The notes beneath the pieces were generated by a model, which saw nothing but the letters and a program-made list of their open reading frames with translations, was not told the origin of the DNA and searched no databases. Positions 23,540 through 36,700 of a DNA stretch of 64,000 bases are shown piece by piece. This DNA comes from Pocillopora verrucosa (taxonomy: Eukaryota > Cnidaria > Anthozoa > Scleractinia > Pocilloporidae), in assembly GCF_036669915.1 (NCBI RefSeq), contig NC_089320.1:1921129-1985128 (forward strand), read 5' to 3'. Within the stretch, counting starts at the first letter, position 1; every line of letters starts with the position of its first letter. The position numbers and the translations under genes were made by a program.

Positions 23540-26500
23540 GTATGACAATCGAATGTTTGATATTTATTATGCTCTGTTTGGAGATACTTGTAGTTTAATG
23601 TTTCCATTGAAAATATAGCCCATCATCTGGACAAATGCTAAACTGGTGGGCTGTTGAAAGCTAACGCACTTCTTGTGCGAGAATAAAGTAAATTTAACCT
23701 GAGCTCCTGCTGACACGTAAAATCGATTTTGATTGCAATATATTTCAAGCGATGAAATTTCCTTTTCAGAACATATTCGATGTGTCATTTTAGTTTCTGT
23801 GGTTGAGATAAAACTAGATTACTGCAGATTATTGGAAATGATCTCGCTTACTGTGTTGCTGGTTTCTGTAAAATTGTAATCTTTGCATGAGGTCTGGCAA
23901 CTGTAGATCTTCTGCAACAATTCATATGCTCGAAACATGTTTTTGGGTATCACAACATTCCAGTACTGGTTAATTTAAACATCTGTCTTCCATACATATC
24001 AGAACACCTTGTGTGTTGGACTTTTAAAGTTGGGTTTTTTGTTTAGATGCTTTAGTTTTTTTCTCGCGTGCCAAAAGAGGGCTTGCGGGATTTATTATTT
24101 GGTTACGATACGGATCAATCTTAACCTTGTTAAAAGGATGATCAAGAAAACACACAAAATCAATTAATTTTAAAGGGAATTGAAATGCTTTAACTGAAAC
24201 ACATTTCTAAGCCTGTTATCAAATTTAGCCGGAGATCAAGATGATTATTTTTTATTAGAAAAAAATGGTGACACCTGAAAATTCCATCAGATTTGAATTT
24301 AAGACAGATTTGCACACAGATAGTAAAAAAAATGTTAATATATGTCACTGTGTTACATCGTTTAAAATTTCCGGCTCTTTAACCACCTTTGAAAGCCGGA
24401 TACTCGAAGAAAGCTCTTACCTTGAATCTTGACTCGGGGAAAATTTATAGGTTGTATTCATCAAACAAGATCCGCTCTCGTTCCTAGAAACTTAACGATT
24501 TTCGGGTGAAAAATCGTGATATTCCATGTTAGTCATTTCCGTTTCTGAAAGATATTTGAAACAGCGTTGTTTTTTCCGCGTTCAGAAACTTCACTGAATT
24601 TCCTGTTGTATTATTACGCTGACAACGACCTCGTTCTGGACCTGCTTTGTTTCACAATTTTTCAAAAAAGCAAACTTTTCAGTCTGCTCGCCTTAAAGTG
24701 ATTTGCAGAACTCATAAAGAATTTTTCTCACTATTCTCCTACATCTCTTGGAACATTCTTTTGAATCTTTAAACGCTTCCAATGATGTCACACCAGATGC
24801 TGTCCACGAAGATTACACGTTACAACACAACAAGGAACTTTTCATGATTTGGAGCCGCTCAACTAAAAAAATTTACTTGTATTTCAACTACGGGCCATGG
24901 CTACCGAAATTCCTTCCCAGTCTGTTTGGCCGTTGTCCGTTGGCTATTGTATATATCAATCTTGAGCCTGGAGCCATATCGGATACTCTCAGCGGTGTGT
25001 TAGCCGGCCTCTTGAACACAAACACGAAGCCAAAAGTATTTTGGGCTCGAAATCGATCTGGTATGAAGCCTAAAACTTTTTGCAATTATTTTTTTCTCCG
25101 TGTCGAATGTCAAGTGTTTGGCTTAGGAAAATATGAAAGATCGTTTGAAAAACAAACAACTCGACAAAGAAACCTGCTAAAATATAAAAAAATTTAATAA
25201 TAATAATAATAGTAATAATAATAATAGTAATAAATTAAAAAACTGTCTCTCTTATGTCCTTATGAAGGCACTCTAACGAAATCTAACAATCTACGACACA
25301 CAACCAGGAAAGAAGGTTCAGTTTCCTTTACCTTCAGGAATTTATAATGGTTGTTTAATTTTTCTGTTATGAAGTGTTAACGTGTGTTTTCTTCACTGGT
25401 TTCAATCCCTTGAGGTATACAATAGTGGATAGCTTCCGGCCGAGGGAGTTCATTAACTGACTGCTCGTCAACATCATTTTCTTCTAAACAAATGTCCATT
25501 GCTTTATGCCACAAACCTGCGCTACAAACTGATCAGCAAAGAACAGGTTATTTTGCCTACCCTTGACAAAAGATGTTGTACAATATTTTTATATAAAATA
25601 ATACAAAACATAAATTTGGAGGGAAGGAGTTTGGAAATTAAAAGAGGCACTTCATTGTGTTAAACAGACTCTAGATTTTTGTTAGATTTCTGGTGTCTCA
25701 AACTAAATCCATATGATTTGACATCACAAAGTGATGCAAAAAAAGGGAAAAAACCTTCAACACGTAAATGAAAAATTTCAAATCAAAGAAATAATATCTG
25801 GCTTGGAAGGAAAGTTTTTTGGTAAGACTTTTTTGAACCCGAAAAATAGGCAAATTTTAGGGTACAGGCGTGATAATGCCAAAAAACCGAATGGTCAGGA
25901 ACTTAGAATTAGTTGTTTCCTAAATAGGAATGCCGTATAGTAACTAACGAAATTTAGAGTTATGTCGCCTCGAGACAATGTCTACTCCATTACTTGCGGC
26001 GGTATTATTTACGACAAGTGGTTAATTGGGTTTTATAAATTGAAGATTCAGTGAATGTTTTTATCAGATCAAAATAATGGTGGATGTATCTTTCAGTTGG
26101 CACTGAAAAATCTCTTTTCTGTTTTGCAAGTACAGACAAGGATGTTTTCTCAAACGCGTGCCCTCTTTAATAAGCGGATAAATAAGAAAGGAGAACTCTT
26201 TGAGATCTTGCAGTTGTTAGACTATGTTTTCCTTAATGGCTTTAAATAACGGGGCGGATATTAATTAAAATCTTCTCTTCATGTCGCCAGCCGAATCTTT
26301 TTAACAATTAGCGGCACCTTTTTTGAAAGCCTGTTCTTTAGAGTAAATAATGATTCCTGATTACTCCGGTTTCCGTACTTTATAAGTATTAAAAGCAGTG
26401 CAGTTATTACCTTTACGCCAGTGGTGACTTATTATCTTAGTGTACACTGAATATCAATCAGTACCTCTTCTCCATATCGAGGCAAATGTCCAGTTTTCGG

Positions 26501-27667
26501 TGACGTGCTACATAGAAACGATTAATTGCGTGTTTTTGAAATACCACCCGCTAGAGATAAGATAAATGAGAAACCGCATCTTTAGATTACAACCTCGAGT
26601 TATTGCATTTAGATGACGCTGAAAACCGCAAACATCCAAAACTTTTCCGCCGAGCCGGCGTCCTAATTTAGAGAGGAGTGGTTTAGCGTTTTAACAAATT
26701 TGTTCTGTATTAAAGGTATATCGAAGGTGGAACTGAGAAATTGTTTTATGAAGGTTGATACATAACTTCTCAGATAACACACAAACTGTCTTTGTTGCCT
26801 GATATCGGCAAAGTCTTTCCTCGTGCATTTTCTTTAATAACACTTCATCCCTGACGATTAATTCGTCAGTCGTCATTCTGAGGTCAATTTTTGTCATGTT
26901 AATACAGTGCGATCGAATTTACAAATTTCAGTAGGAAATTAATAATCTACCTCCGTAAGAAGGCCTCACAGTAGGAAAACTAAGGTAAAATCTCCGATTG
27001 TGCAGTTTGTGAGTTATACCTAAAATGGTTAGTATTTTGGTAATTTTGATGGATATGTCAGTGGTTCTTCCCTCACTAAAACTATCCGAGACAATTTCAA
27101 ACTTCCATTTATTCCTTGTTACTTCCTTTCGTTGATCTTTTATAACTTCCCGTTCAAAAAAAAAAAAGCGAGAAAACGCATGCGCTGAGCTGGCACGAGT
27201 TACATAAACATTAATGAATTCGTATCATTTATTTACCAATTCTATCGATTGTTGAGACGTCCTTGCACAAACAGGCACCACAAGCAACATTTCAAATGAA
27301 TACTGAAGAATGAAAAACGCGTTGTTAAAGGGCCGACTCCGCGCCACGGGCTCTTATTTCAACATTGCTATGCGTGAATGTCTCGAAACATCACTTGATT
27401 CGCCAGGAAGTTTATTAGAAGCAGGTGCATTTGACATCTCAAGCGTGACTGCATCTTGATTTGTTCAGCATTGAGATAATGAAGTACACAATTGGACATT
27501 TTTATCGACGGCATTGATCTTTCTCAGACATTTTTAAGTCCACTCTCGCTCAGTGCACGAGAGCAAGCCCATGTTGTTTGTCGCCAAACACAGATGTGGG
27601 CGAGATAAACTACTGAAGGCGTTCAGAACCTATTCGCGATATGATTAAGTGAGTTGAGAAGTTTACG
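23540..27667. other. Non-coding stretch between two candidate first exons
   Basis: No gene confirmed. A plus-strand frame at 24748-25197 is followed immediately by an (AAT)n tract (25195-25240). A microsatellite tail of this kind is common after retroelement insertions, but I recognise no element. The rest shows no structure I can name. Confidence 0.45.
25194..25240 (+). repeat. (AAT)n microsatellite
   Basis: Imperfect run of AAT and AGT triplets. Confidence 0.9.
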
Positions 27668-30600
27668 ATGAAGACTGAAGAGTCGAAGTTAAAAGCATCC
27701 TTTACCAAGGATATATCTGCTAATTCAGGGACAACATCGTCTAATTGCACCGTAAAAAAAGTTCCTTTACTTGTTCACAGCAGCGGTCTAAATACGCCGA
27801 ACAGATCTTATGTTTATCAGCCTAAGGTTCCTAAACCAAAGGCCGAACAATCCAGTTGTACAAGTCTGAAAAATCCCTGGATTGTTAGGAGTGCTGTAGC
27901 GTTTGTTGTGGTCATCGTCATTGTAATATTCGCATCTCTGCAAGGAAAAACTAGCACTGATTTGGAAAACGCAAAGTCCAGAGTCCAAAAGCTTGAATCC
28001 ATGGTCGAATCTCTGCAAGAAAATATTCTGATTCTGGAGATGAGGTAAGAATTGTCTTGAGTTGTTTGGAGGACAGTGGCGTTTGTGAACTCGAAAACAG
28101 ATGTAAATTTTGAAATTATGTTTGAGCTTGTAAAAATTCCTGTTTCAAGACTTCCGCAGTGTTTGTGGCAGATGACAGCTCAATATCTAGCCTACCTTGT
28201 ATGGATGCGTTTGATCATTTTGGTTACATGTTTTAATAGGCAGAAATGGGATTTCTTGCATGTAATTTACTGCAATAAAAAGCGTTTATCGGAGAATGTT
28301 CTTCTTCGCAGTGGGTGTTCTAGACATTAACATAGCACTGCGGTCAAACTTTGCCACTACAATATTACTTCTGTTTTGTTATCAGCGCAATGGTTAGACT
28401 AGGGCAGTAGTTCAACCTTACTCGCACATTTCAACTCACTGGAGCAATTTTTTTCAGAATGAACCTTGAGAAATGAGCGTAAAGAAGTTTAATTCTTCTG
28501 GCGAGAATTTGTGGTTGTTTGAAAACTATACGATCTTCCCCTACACAAAGCAATCATTTCATTCAGCAGTCGTTTTGATTGATTCTCAGCGGGGTTTTGA
28601 GCAATTTTCTGAGTTAACAGGGTTCCAGTGACACACAGCGGAAGGTTATGTCCATTAACCACCATGTTTTAGATTCAGGGCGCTTAGTCACGTTCTTGTA
28701 AGGCGCGATAGCCGAGTACCATGTGGTTGTTATTTCACCTCGCTACCTGTTCATTAATGAAATTTTTATGACTTCATCAGCGGTTTTGTGTGACTCTGTT
28801 TACAAGTCTAATTGTAAAGTGACAGCTTTTAAAATTCGAAGTTGACAGTATTTTAGCTCACAAGACGCCATAGCGATTTCGTGAATTTTTGCTTAATTCT
28901 TCTCGAAGAAAAAAAATAACAAAACGGATTTATTTTTCTCGAAAGAAAGGGAAAAAAAACACCAAAAGTCTTTAGGGTTATTAATGAGTTTTTTCATTAT
29001 TCGAAAACCTATTATTTTTAATTAAACCTTTTAGCTGGTCGTAAAATGACCGACATTTTTATTCGGTCAGAATAGAAATGGAAATCCTGATGGAAATGCG
29101 CAGCAATTAATTACTACGTCCCATTGTGTTAGGAGATTATTTGTAACACTTAGTCCATTGAGCAGATAGAATGTTCTCGGACAGGTGTTTTACAATCCGT
29201 AACTTCAAAATCCCTTTAAGGCTTATGAATAACTAATATATTGTGATAGCCGAAATTTGAAAAACGAGTGGGCAGTATTTCTTATCGTTTAAAATGCTAC
29301 CAAATGGTCTTAGGTGTGAAATTGGAGCAGTTGTGGTAATAATCTGAAGACCACCTTAGCTTGGGAACAGATTAATTTGCATTTGTTTTTTATTCAAGTG
29401 GAATTTTAACGACTGTGTGAGCAGCGAGCCACCGTCTTATTTACTCTTAATGTAAGAATGGTGTAGTTCTTGTATAGGACTTTTTTGTGTATCGTTTCCT
29501 TTTAGAATTTTGGATTACATCCCCCCTAGGGAAAGAGGCCAGTAATTTGCGAGAAAAAGTTTTTTTCTATTTTTTTTTCCAAGGAAAATTGAATTCTTAA
29601 AAACGTGTTACATAGAAAAATTACCGTCAGGTTTAGAGAGACCCACTGTGTTGATCGCTTACTCGTGTTTGTCACGTATATTTCTTATTATTTGGCTGCC
29701 ATTTTGTCAATTTGGTTTTAAAAATAACCCTTCCACGAGTTTTTTTTCTTTTCAATAGATTACCGTTGTTTAGTCTTTAGTTTCATGAAAACTTTTTTCA
29801 GGATATTGATATAATTTTACTATATTAAGTTTTTTTCCGAGACAAAATAATGGAGAGTTTTTGTCTGGAGTCTCTTCCGATAAATCTGTCTGATTGTTGC
29901 TCTTCATGTAAACATTTTCAGTCAAGTCTCTTGCAGCTTTTCATATTATTATTAAGGATATGATCCAGTTTAGCGAACAAACAACGGAGCGAAGGGAAAA
30001 CATTTTCAATAAAATTGAAGCTCTTTGTAAAGGAATTAAAGACTGTTGTAAGCGGAAGACTCCTAAACGACCGCCTTCAAATAATCCCGTAAATTTTCTA
30101 TATTGCTTGCAAATTCTTCGCACAGTTGCAGGGCGTGAAATTGCGCCTAATACAGGCGCCAATATGACTAAATTTTTCACTTTGGTGACCAAATCCTGAA
30201 AATTAGTCGCCAAATTGGCGACTAAAATGCTTCATCAGGACCTTCCCTAGAGATATAGTGAATTAAAAGATACATCCGCGGCAAACTTCCTGGTTAAGTT
30301 TGTTTCAAAAACGCTGCACATGCATCTCGGTCGATAACTACACGCCTTGAACGTTGTATATCATCCATCCTACTGTCCACTTTGCAGCATGTTAAAGATC
30401 TTTTTCCTAACTTAATTTTGGAGAGTCTTTCTAGAAAGCTGACAGCGTAAAAAATGTTTCGTTTGTCTTTAAAATTGGCGACCAACTTTTTTCGAATTGG
30501 CTACCTCTTTGAAAAATTTGGGAGCCAAGTGGCTATCATAGAAAAACTTCATTTCACACCCTGGAGTTGTTGTCTTCTTGCGTGGGCCTTAATGCACTTA

Positions 30601-33600
30601 GATTCTCTACATCAAATTGTATCCAGATGTTTCTGGCAATACAAGAGAAAAATGCTTTAATAGATTGTAACGACAATTCAATTACACCAGTTTTCCACAA
30701 GTTAAGAAAAATCTATGTGCTGAAAGCTAAATTTACTACAAAACATTCCAAATTTCAAAATATGTAAATACAGTTGATCATTCTCTCCTTGTGCAGAACA
30801 GGGCCACGAAGGAAAATATATTCACATAAAGTACACGTGAATGCCTGCAGGGAGTGAATATATTCGATTTATCCTTCTAACATTTCCGTGACTTTTGAAT
30901 GCACAATTTTAGTTTCATTGTAGCTTTTCGCAAACCAAAAGGAGCATTCTGAGTATTTTCACTTTTTCATCAAGCCTCTGGCTGAATTTGTGACTGATTA
31001 TTGAGCCAACTTTTGACCGAGATTGTTCAGTTCATAAAATGTCTAATATCCAGTCCAGTCATAGTCATCTCAAGCGTTTTTCTACAGTGCTCTTGCCAAC
31101 TGTCACAATTGAATAAAAAACTTCGTATTTTAACTTTTCTTGCAGCTCAACTACAAAGACATTTCTTTACTTAGATTTTACTTTAAGGAACTTATAGCTC
31201 AAGATCTAGCTAACTCTGACCACAAACTAGTTTGATGCCTTCCTTTTCAGCTTTTTTAGGATGGCAAAACGGACTCATATCCCTTTACGACCTAACATCA
31301 GTGTGCATATTCTCCATACTGTTCTCTATACATTTCCTGAGGTGCTGACAAGGAGAATTTATTCCACAGTCAAGAGCTCCAATAGTTGGTGATCATTTCC
31401 TTTATTCTCCTGACCCCTGACTTAATGTGTGACTCAGCGGTGGTATTGTGAGGAGAAATTAGCTGCTAGTCACTTTCAGGGGTGAAAAGGTTTCAGGGAT
31501 ATCAGATAACCTCCAATCATTGCCTAGCAACCCAAGTATTCTTTTTTTAAGCTATGTCAATTCTCCAGTTAACACAAACTTTTTTTACGACGCTTTATAA
31601 CTTTCTTCTGAAATTCTTTTTAGACTACAATGCGCTACGTCAGATAACAATACTGACGAAAGAGGAAGGCCATGTCCTTCAAGGACAGGAGGTAAGATAA
31701 GTCTTAGAGATGTTTCATTCACTGATTAAAGTAATTTCATTCAGAAAATTTCACTCAAAAGCAATTTAATAGGCTTAAATCCAATACGAAAATTACATTT
31801 TGTTACACTCACGCCTTTCTGCGAACGTCTCTCTAAGAAAACTGTTCGCAGTTCGGAATTTGACAAGGAGAGGTAGCCAAGCATAAATTGCGCCAAATTG
31901 AGGATGGTTATCAAGGTTTCGCGGTGTGGACTTACTATTGAATTTAAGATACCACACCCAACAATCAGACTGACCCCTCCCCCCCTTCTCCACCCCCACC
32001 TTCACCCCCTGCCCTTAAATCAGGCCTATAAATGGGGGCTGCGTTAAGTAACTTGGTGGGAAGACTCGCCAAAATGCTTGGAGTAACCTTATTAGGAACA
32101 AGTATCCCATCCACGATTTAGGTGGATTTAACATTGCTCTGGTCGCTTTGGCAACCATAAGCCACGTAAGTGATTGACAGTAAGTAAAGATTGCTCCTCC
32201 TATTTTGTTTTCAAACAGGCAGAACAGGTCTTTTAAAGAATAAGCGAAAAGGAGATAGAACTACTTCAACAAGTAAGCCTTCCACCAAACCGACACTTAA
32301 TAGAAAGTCCAGCCAAGGCATGGAAAACCTCAACGCTCAAATGACGTTGAGCCAAAAAGGCTCAAATCGAAAACGGACAACCATCTACACTCACTGGGGA
32401 AAGTCAAAATGCGATGACGAATCAGATATATACACTGTGTATTCAGGTCAGTTAACGGCTCTTCTGTTTGCTTTATTCACCGAACCAGATGTAAATCCCC
32501 ATCGTCCCCAATTTCAAGCCTCTTACTTCCGCAAATGATAGATGGCTACCTTTTCTTTAACACATCAATGCTTTGTCCGGAAAACAGGAGATCAGAACAG
32601 AATAGCTTATTAGCTTAAGGTTTTTTTTTCTTACCGAAAAATAATCAGTTGTGGTCATCTTACTCAAACACTTGATTTGATTGATAATGACCGACATGAA
32701 CAGTTCACACCCAAACATCAGTATGCATATTCTCCATACTGTTCAACATACATTTCCTAAGGTGCTGACAAGGAGAATTTGCTAAGAAATTAAGAGCTTC
32801 TTCTGGTGGTAATCATCTCCTTTATTCTTGTGCCCCTTATATGCGTTTCGGAGTCCTACTGTATGGAGAAATTAGATCCTGGTCACTCTGAGTGGTCAAA
32901 GAACATTTTTTCTGTCCATTTTTCGTTAAAGATGCTACCCATAAATTCTTCATCTACAACACGTCAGTATTAAAAAAATGTGTGATGATGTGCAGACGTT
33001 TTCTTTGTGCCAGATTCCACATCTAAAAACAAGGTTCAGGTTATATTCCTTTGTGTCTGTTTTTTTGCATACAAGATAGTAACCGCACACATCAGGCTTC
33101 GGCTTGTTCACTCTGAAAAAAAAAAGTGTCGTCTGATTTTTTTTTCTAGTTATGGTCTTTTCCTATGCCCCAGTCCGTCTTCAAGACCAGGTACCGAGAT
33201 AAAGTATTAACATTTATTGAAATGTTTTATCGTAGGAAGAGTGGCTACCTTACATTCACAAACCAATCCTGCCGTTGGTTCAGAATATATGTGTGTACCT
33301 GACAGCTTTGAATATACTGATACAAGACACATGACAAGTGGACTTTACTTATCACCCGTTCGATTCGGCACGAATATGAGCGTTTTCAGACCGTTTAATG
33401 AGGAAAATTGCAATCAGTATCCAAGTAAATGCAAGTTGTTCAGGGAAATCGATCCAAGTTACTTCAGAGAACTCGAAATGTTCCAGGTCCCTTGCGCAGT
33501 GTGCAGGCGCGAAAAACGTTCAGCCACACTCGTCACTCCGGGACGCAATACGTGTTACCCACTCTGGTTTAAAATGTATCACGGAGTTTTAATGACAAAA

Positions 33601-33786
33601 CAGGGTGGAATTGCAAGATCGGAGCACATCTGTGTCGATTACGACGCGGATGGTATACCTGGTACCAATACCACTGATACAAACGGCCCGTTCATACAGT
33701 TTGTTGCGTACAAGTGCAATAAATCTTACTGTCCTCAGAACACGGACATTCCGAAAGCGTTGACATGCGTTGTGTGCACAATCTAA
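27668..33786 (+). CDS. Short-chain collagen C4-like membrane protein lacking a collagen repeat
   Basis: Exons 27668-28044, 31624-31691, 32219-32446 and 33236-33786; all phases agree, giving 407 residues. The N-terminal cytoplasmic segment is 70 residues, then a strong anchor at about 71-90 (WIVRSAVAFVVVIVIVIFAS) and a coiled coil (AKSRVQKLESMVESLQENI). Exons 2-3 hold only a trace of Gly-rich sequence (CPSRTGGRTG), then a basic Ser/Thr-rich linker with KNKRKGDR and SNRKRT. The C-terminal domain shows the family pattern: YTHWGKSKC, VYSGRVA, EYMCVP, VPCAVCRREKR, PGRNTCY, MYHGVLM, HICVDYDADG and LTCVVCTI. Cysteines match those of the minus-strand paralogue at 9407. Likely a type-II surface protein with an extracellular C-terminus; function unknown. 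Confidence 0.88.
30203..30225. repeat. Perfect 23-bp palindrome in intron
   Basis: TTAGTCGCCAA-A-TTGGCGACTAA forms a perfect inverted repeat, with related TTGGCGACCAA near 30475-30485 and GGTGACCAAA near 30184. Probably part of a short dispersed element within intron 1 of the plus-strand collagen-like gene. Confidence 0.6.
31290..31492 (+). mobile_element. MITE-like dispersed repeat, family A, copy 2
   Basis: Matches copies at 10640 and 32706: TATTCTCCATACTGTTCTCT, ACATTTCCTGAGGTGCTGAC, AAGGAGAATTTATTC, TGAGGAGAAATTAGCTGC and TAGTCACTTTCAGGGG. It sits in intron 1, about 130 bp before exon 2 of the plus-strand collagen-like gene. Confidence 0.8.
32706..32905 (+). mobile_element. MITE-like dispersed repeat, family A, copy 3
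   Basis: Nearest relative of the 31290 copy (TATTCTCCATACTGTTCAAC, TTTCCTAAGGTGCTGACAAG, GGAGAAATTAGATCCTGGTC). It lies in intron 3 of the same gene. Confidence 0.8.
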
Positions 33787-36700
33787 ACATGACATAATTA
33801 GTGGTTCAGATACGTAACACTTAGAATCTCGGCTTCGTTTGGAAATTTTCAACGCCATCGCCCTTAGTGCAACAACAACAAAAGACAAATCGTAAGGAGG
33901 TCATTGGCGAAAGGAGTTAGCATGGCTTGGAAAAGAGTACATGAACAGATGTTGTCTTGGCATCCGTACATTAAGATGCAATTTTCGGCCCCAAAAAACC
34001 CTCCTGTGAGTTTGGAAAACAAAGCTCAAGAAGGGCAAAGAAGTATATATTCATTTAGCCACAGCCGTGAGCGTATAGTTAAGTAACTTATAACTATACT
34101 TAGAAATTCCTATGATCAACGATTCGATTATGCGCCCGGGTTTTAATCGCGTGATAATTGGCGCAGGCATTGCCGGAAATAATATCCTCGCATAGTAATC
34201 AAGACCAAATAACATAGTTGTTTCATTATAAATCTACCAGTCGTTCAAACCTTGTCAAAAAATGGCTTATGTTTAAATTTTTATTTACAACTGCACTCTG
34301 TTAGGCCACACACTTAACCCGCTATCTATCACGGATTAGATAGCGAGCGGCCAAGCTAATCAAATTGCAGTATTTGTAACAGAACGCTGGTATATGTATA
34401 CTACTTTTGATTTGAAATGGAATGATAACCGACACAAGGAGAAACACATTACATGATTTAACTACTAAATATTTAAACGACTGCATCCTGTTCAGGACTC
34501 GTCATCCAACATTCACATAGCCAGCGGTAATAGGAATGCGTAGAGTCCAATTCTGTCTGTAATCATACTAGCGATTGACAAAATCGGATGATCGCGAAGC
34601 GGGAGTTCGATTTGTTAATCATTAGTATGATTACAGACAGAACTGGACGACGCGAATTTCTGATACCAATTAATCATAACTATCACAAAATTTAAGAAAG
34701 AAACTAGACATTGGTTACACGTTTTCATTAAAAAAAAAACAACGTTAACTCGGCGAAATGGGCCACAACAACGCGCGTACAGAACGTGCACTGTCCATTT
34801 ACACAGGCATGACGTGTCCCCTATCCTATTACGTTGTCCAATTACAAGCATGACGCGTACACTGTCCTTTTATTGCTCAAATCGGGCTGGTGATAACCAA
34901 TCGCGTTCGAGAATTTTGTTATAGTTTTGATTAAGTAAGCAATTATACAAGAGAGCTTTCTTTGACTCATTATTGAGCACTGGTGGAACCCCGATATTTC
35001 AGAAAGTTTAGACACCCCGGTATGGCGAACGGTGTCAGTGAAATATGAGGAAAAGAATCAAGCTTCCCTCCAACAAACTAGGAAGGGAGATTCAGATTCC
35101 TTGTTCCTCAGGAGCTAGGATAGGAGGATGATAATACGCTTTGCATGAGATCATGACTACTGCAGGAAACTTCTTGCAATCGGTACAACGAATTACAGAA
35201 AGCTACTCCATAAAATGACATTCAATTTGGTTATGGGAGCACATTTTCAGTCGGGACAAAGTGCGCATCCCCTGAAATTGAGGTGTGAATGCAATCCACA
35301 ATTATCACAAGATCCCACTGAATTATTTCATTTACTTACTTTTTCCCTCGGACGGAGGATTTAGATGGTTCATTTTTGACATAAATAGCAGTTTAATTAT
35401 TAGAGAGCTTTCCTTGAAATATATTAATTCAGTCAAATACAGCTCATTCTTTTCTGGATGCCAATTCATAACTTCTACAATTTCCAAGCCTCTTTTTTAG
35501 AAGTTTAAAATCCTCTTAGACGTGTATGTGTCAATAAATATTAAGACTCAGGCTTGTATAAACTGAAAATTTTGGATCACAAAGTGTATTATGAGAAATC
35601 TGGAAAGAGCGGATTGCCTCACTTAATAAAGAAATGCATTCGATTTCTCCGTTCCTCCTTGAAATTTATAGCTCCACCTTCTATGACGTAGCTCTTGTTT
35701 TGTCTCATAACAATGACCAACGTTCCAGTAATCGTATTTAGTATGGAGATTTTCAGATGAAAAAAAAAAAGAAAAAAAATTCTGGATATTCCTTCAGATG
35801 AGATTTATCCTTGGTTGCGAAAGTTTTCATTTCATTTCTGTGCACCAATCTCAGCAACAATTTTGAGGACGTAGAATATGTCACTATTGATATTTTCCTC
35901 TGTTATACAACTCTTAATGAGCAGCAGCTCGAGGCGGGAAATGAGCAAATAAAATAATGAACAAGTTTCGCAGGGCAGGGGTTATGAATAATTTTCTTGA
36001 ATTGAATGAATGTACTATTATTAATCATATTCAGTAATCTAAACTAAATTTTAAGGATTACAGCCAGATCGAGGATTGCTATTATAAACTACTGTACTTG
36101 CGAACATGCAAAAGTGTCCATTCTAAAAAGCAGTTATGCTATTATTATGATTTCGATTTGCTGTATTTATTGTGCGTAACAGTGACTTTATAATCCGTAC
36201 AAAAGAGATAGGAAGAAAACCACACTTCCTCTAACTGCCTTGGTTTTATCTGTGAAGTTTGGGCCAGTGTCAAATGTAAGCAAGGCTCTCAGTGTTTAGC
36301 GGCTGCAGTTTTTACGTCAACCCTTTTCATCCCGTACGTTAAAAATATGAACCTTCCCTTTAAAAAAAAAACAAACAAACAAAAAAAAAAAAGGACGGAT
36401 GAATGATTCTGAGGAGTAGGTAAGTAATTGTGAGGAAATTCCTTTTCGCCGTCACCTTGTTGGGGCCAGAGCCTGCAAGGGACGAATCGTGAGAGCCCCC
36501 AAGAGATTGGACATGTGACTTAGCTACCCCTCCCTAACATCGTTGAGTTATTGAAATGTTTTGGTTTTGGTTTGGTTCATTAACATACTTGATCTATTGT
36601 GTCGAAGGTTTGTCATGTAGTTCAACGAGTAAATCAGAAGAAGCTTACCAAATACACGTTGAATTTAACATACGTGAACGAAGCGGACCGGTCTTTTTCA

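Noticed and set aside
24888-25085. Minus-strand 65-codon frame (GSRLIYTIANGQRPN)
   Set aside because: Overlaps the plus-strand frame; neither strand gave a family match or convincing splice partners, so no gene is claimed.
29941-30213. 90-codon minus-strand and 79-codon plus-strand overlapping frames
   Set aside because: Inside an intron, mutually overlapping, and next to repetitive palindromic sequence; no family motif.
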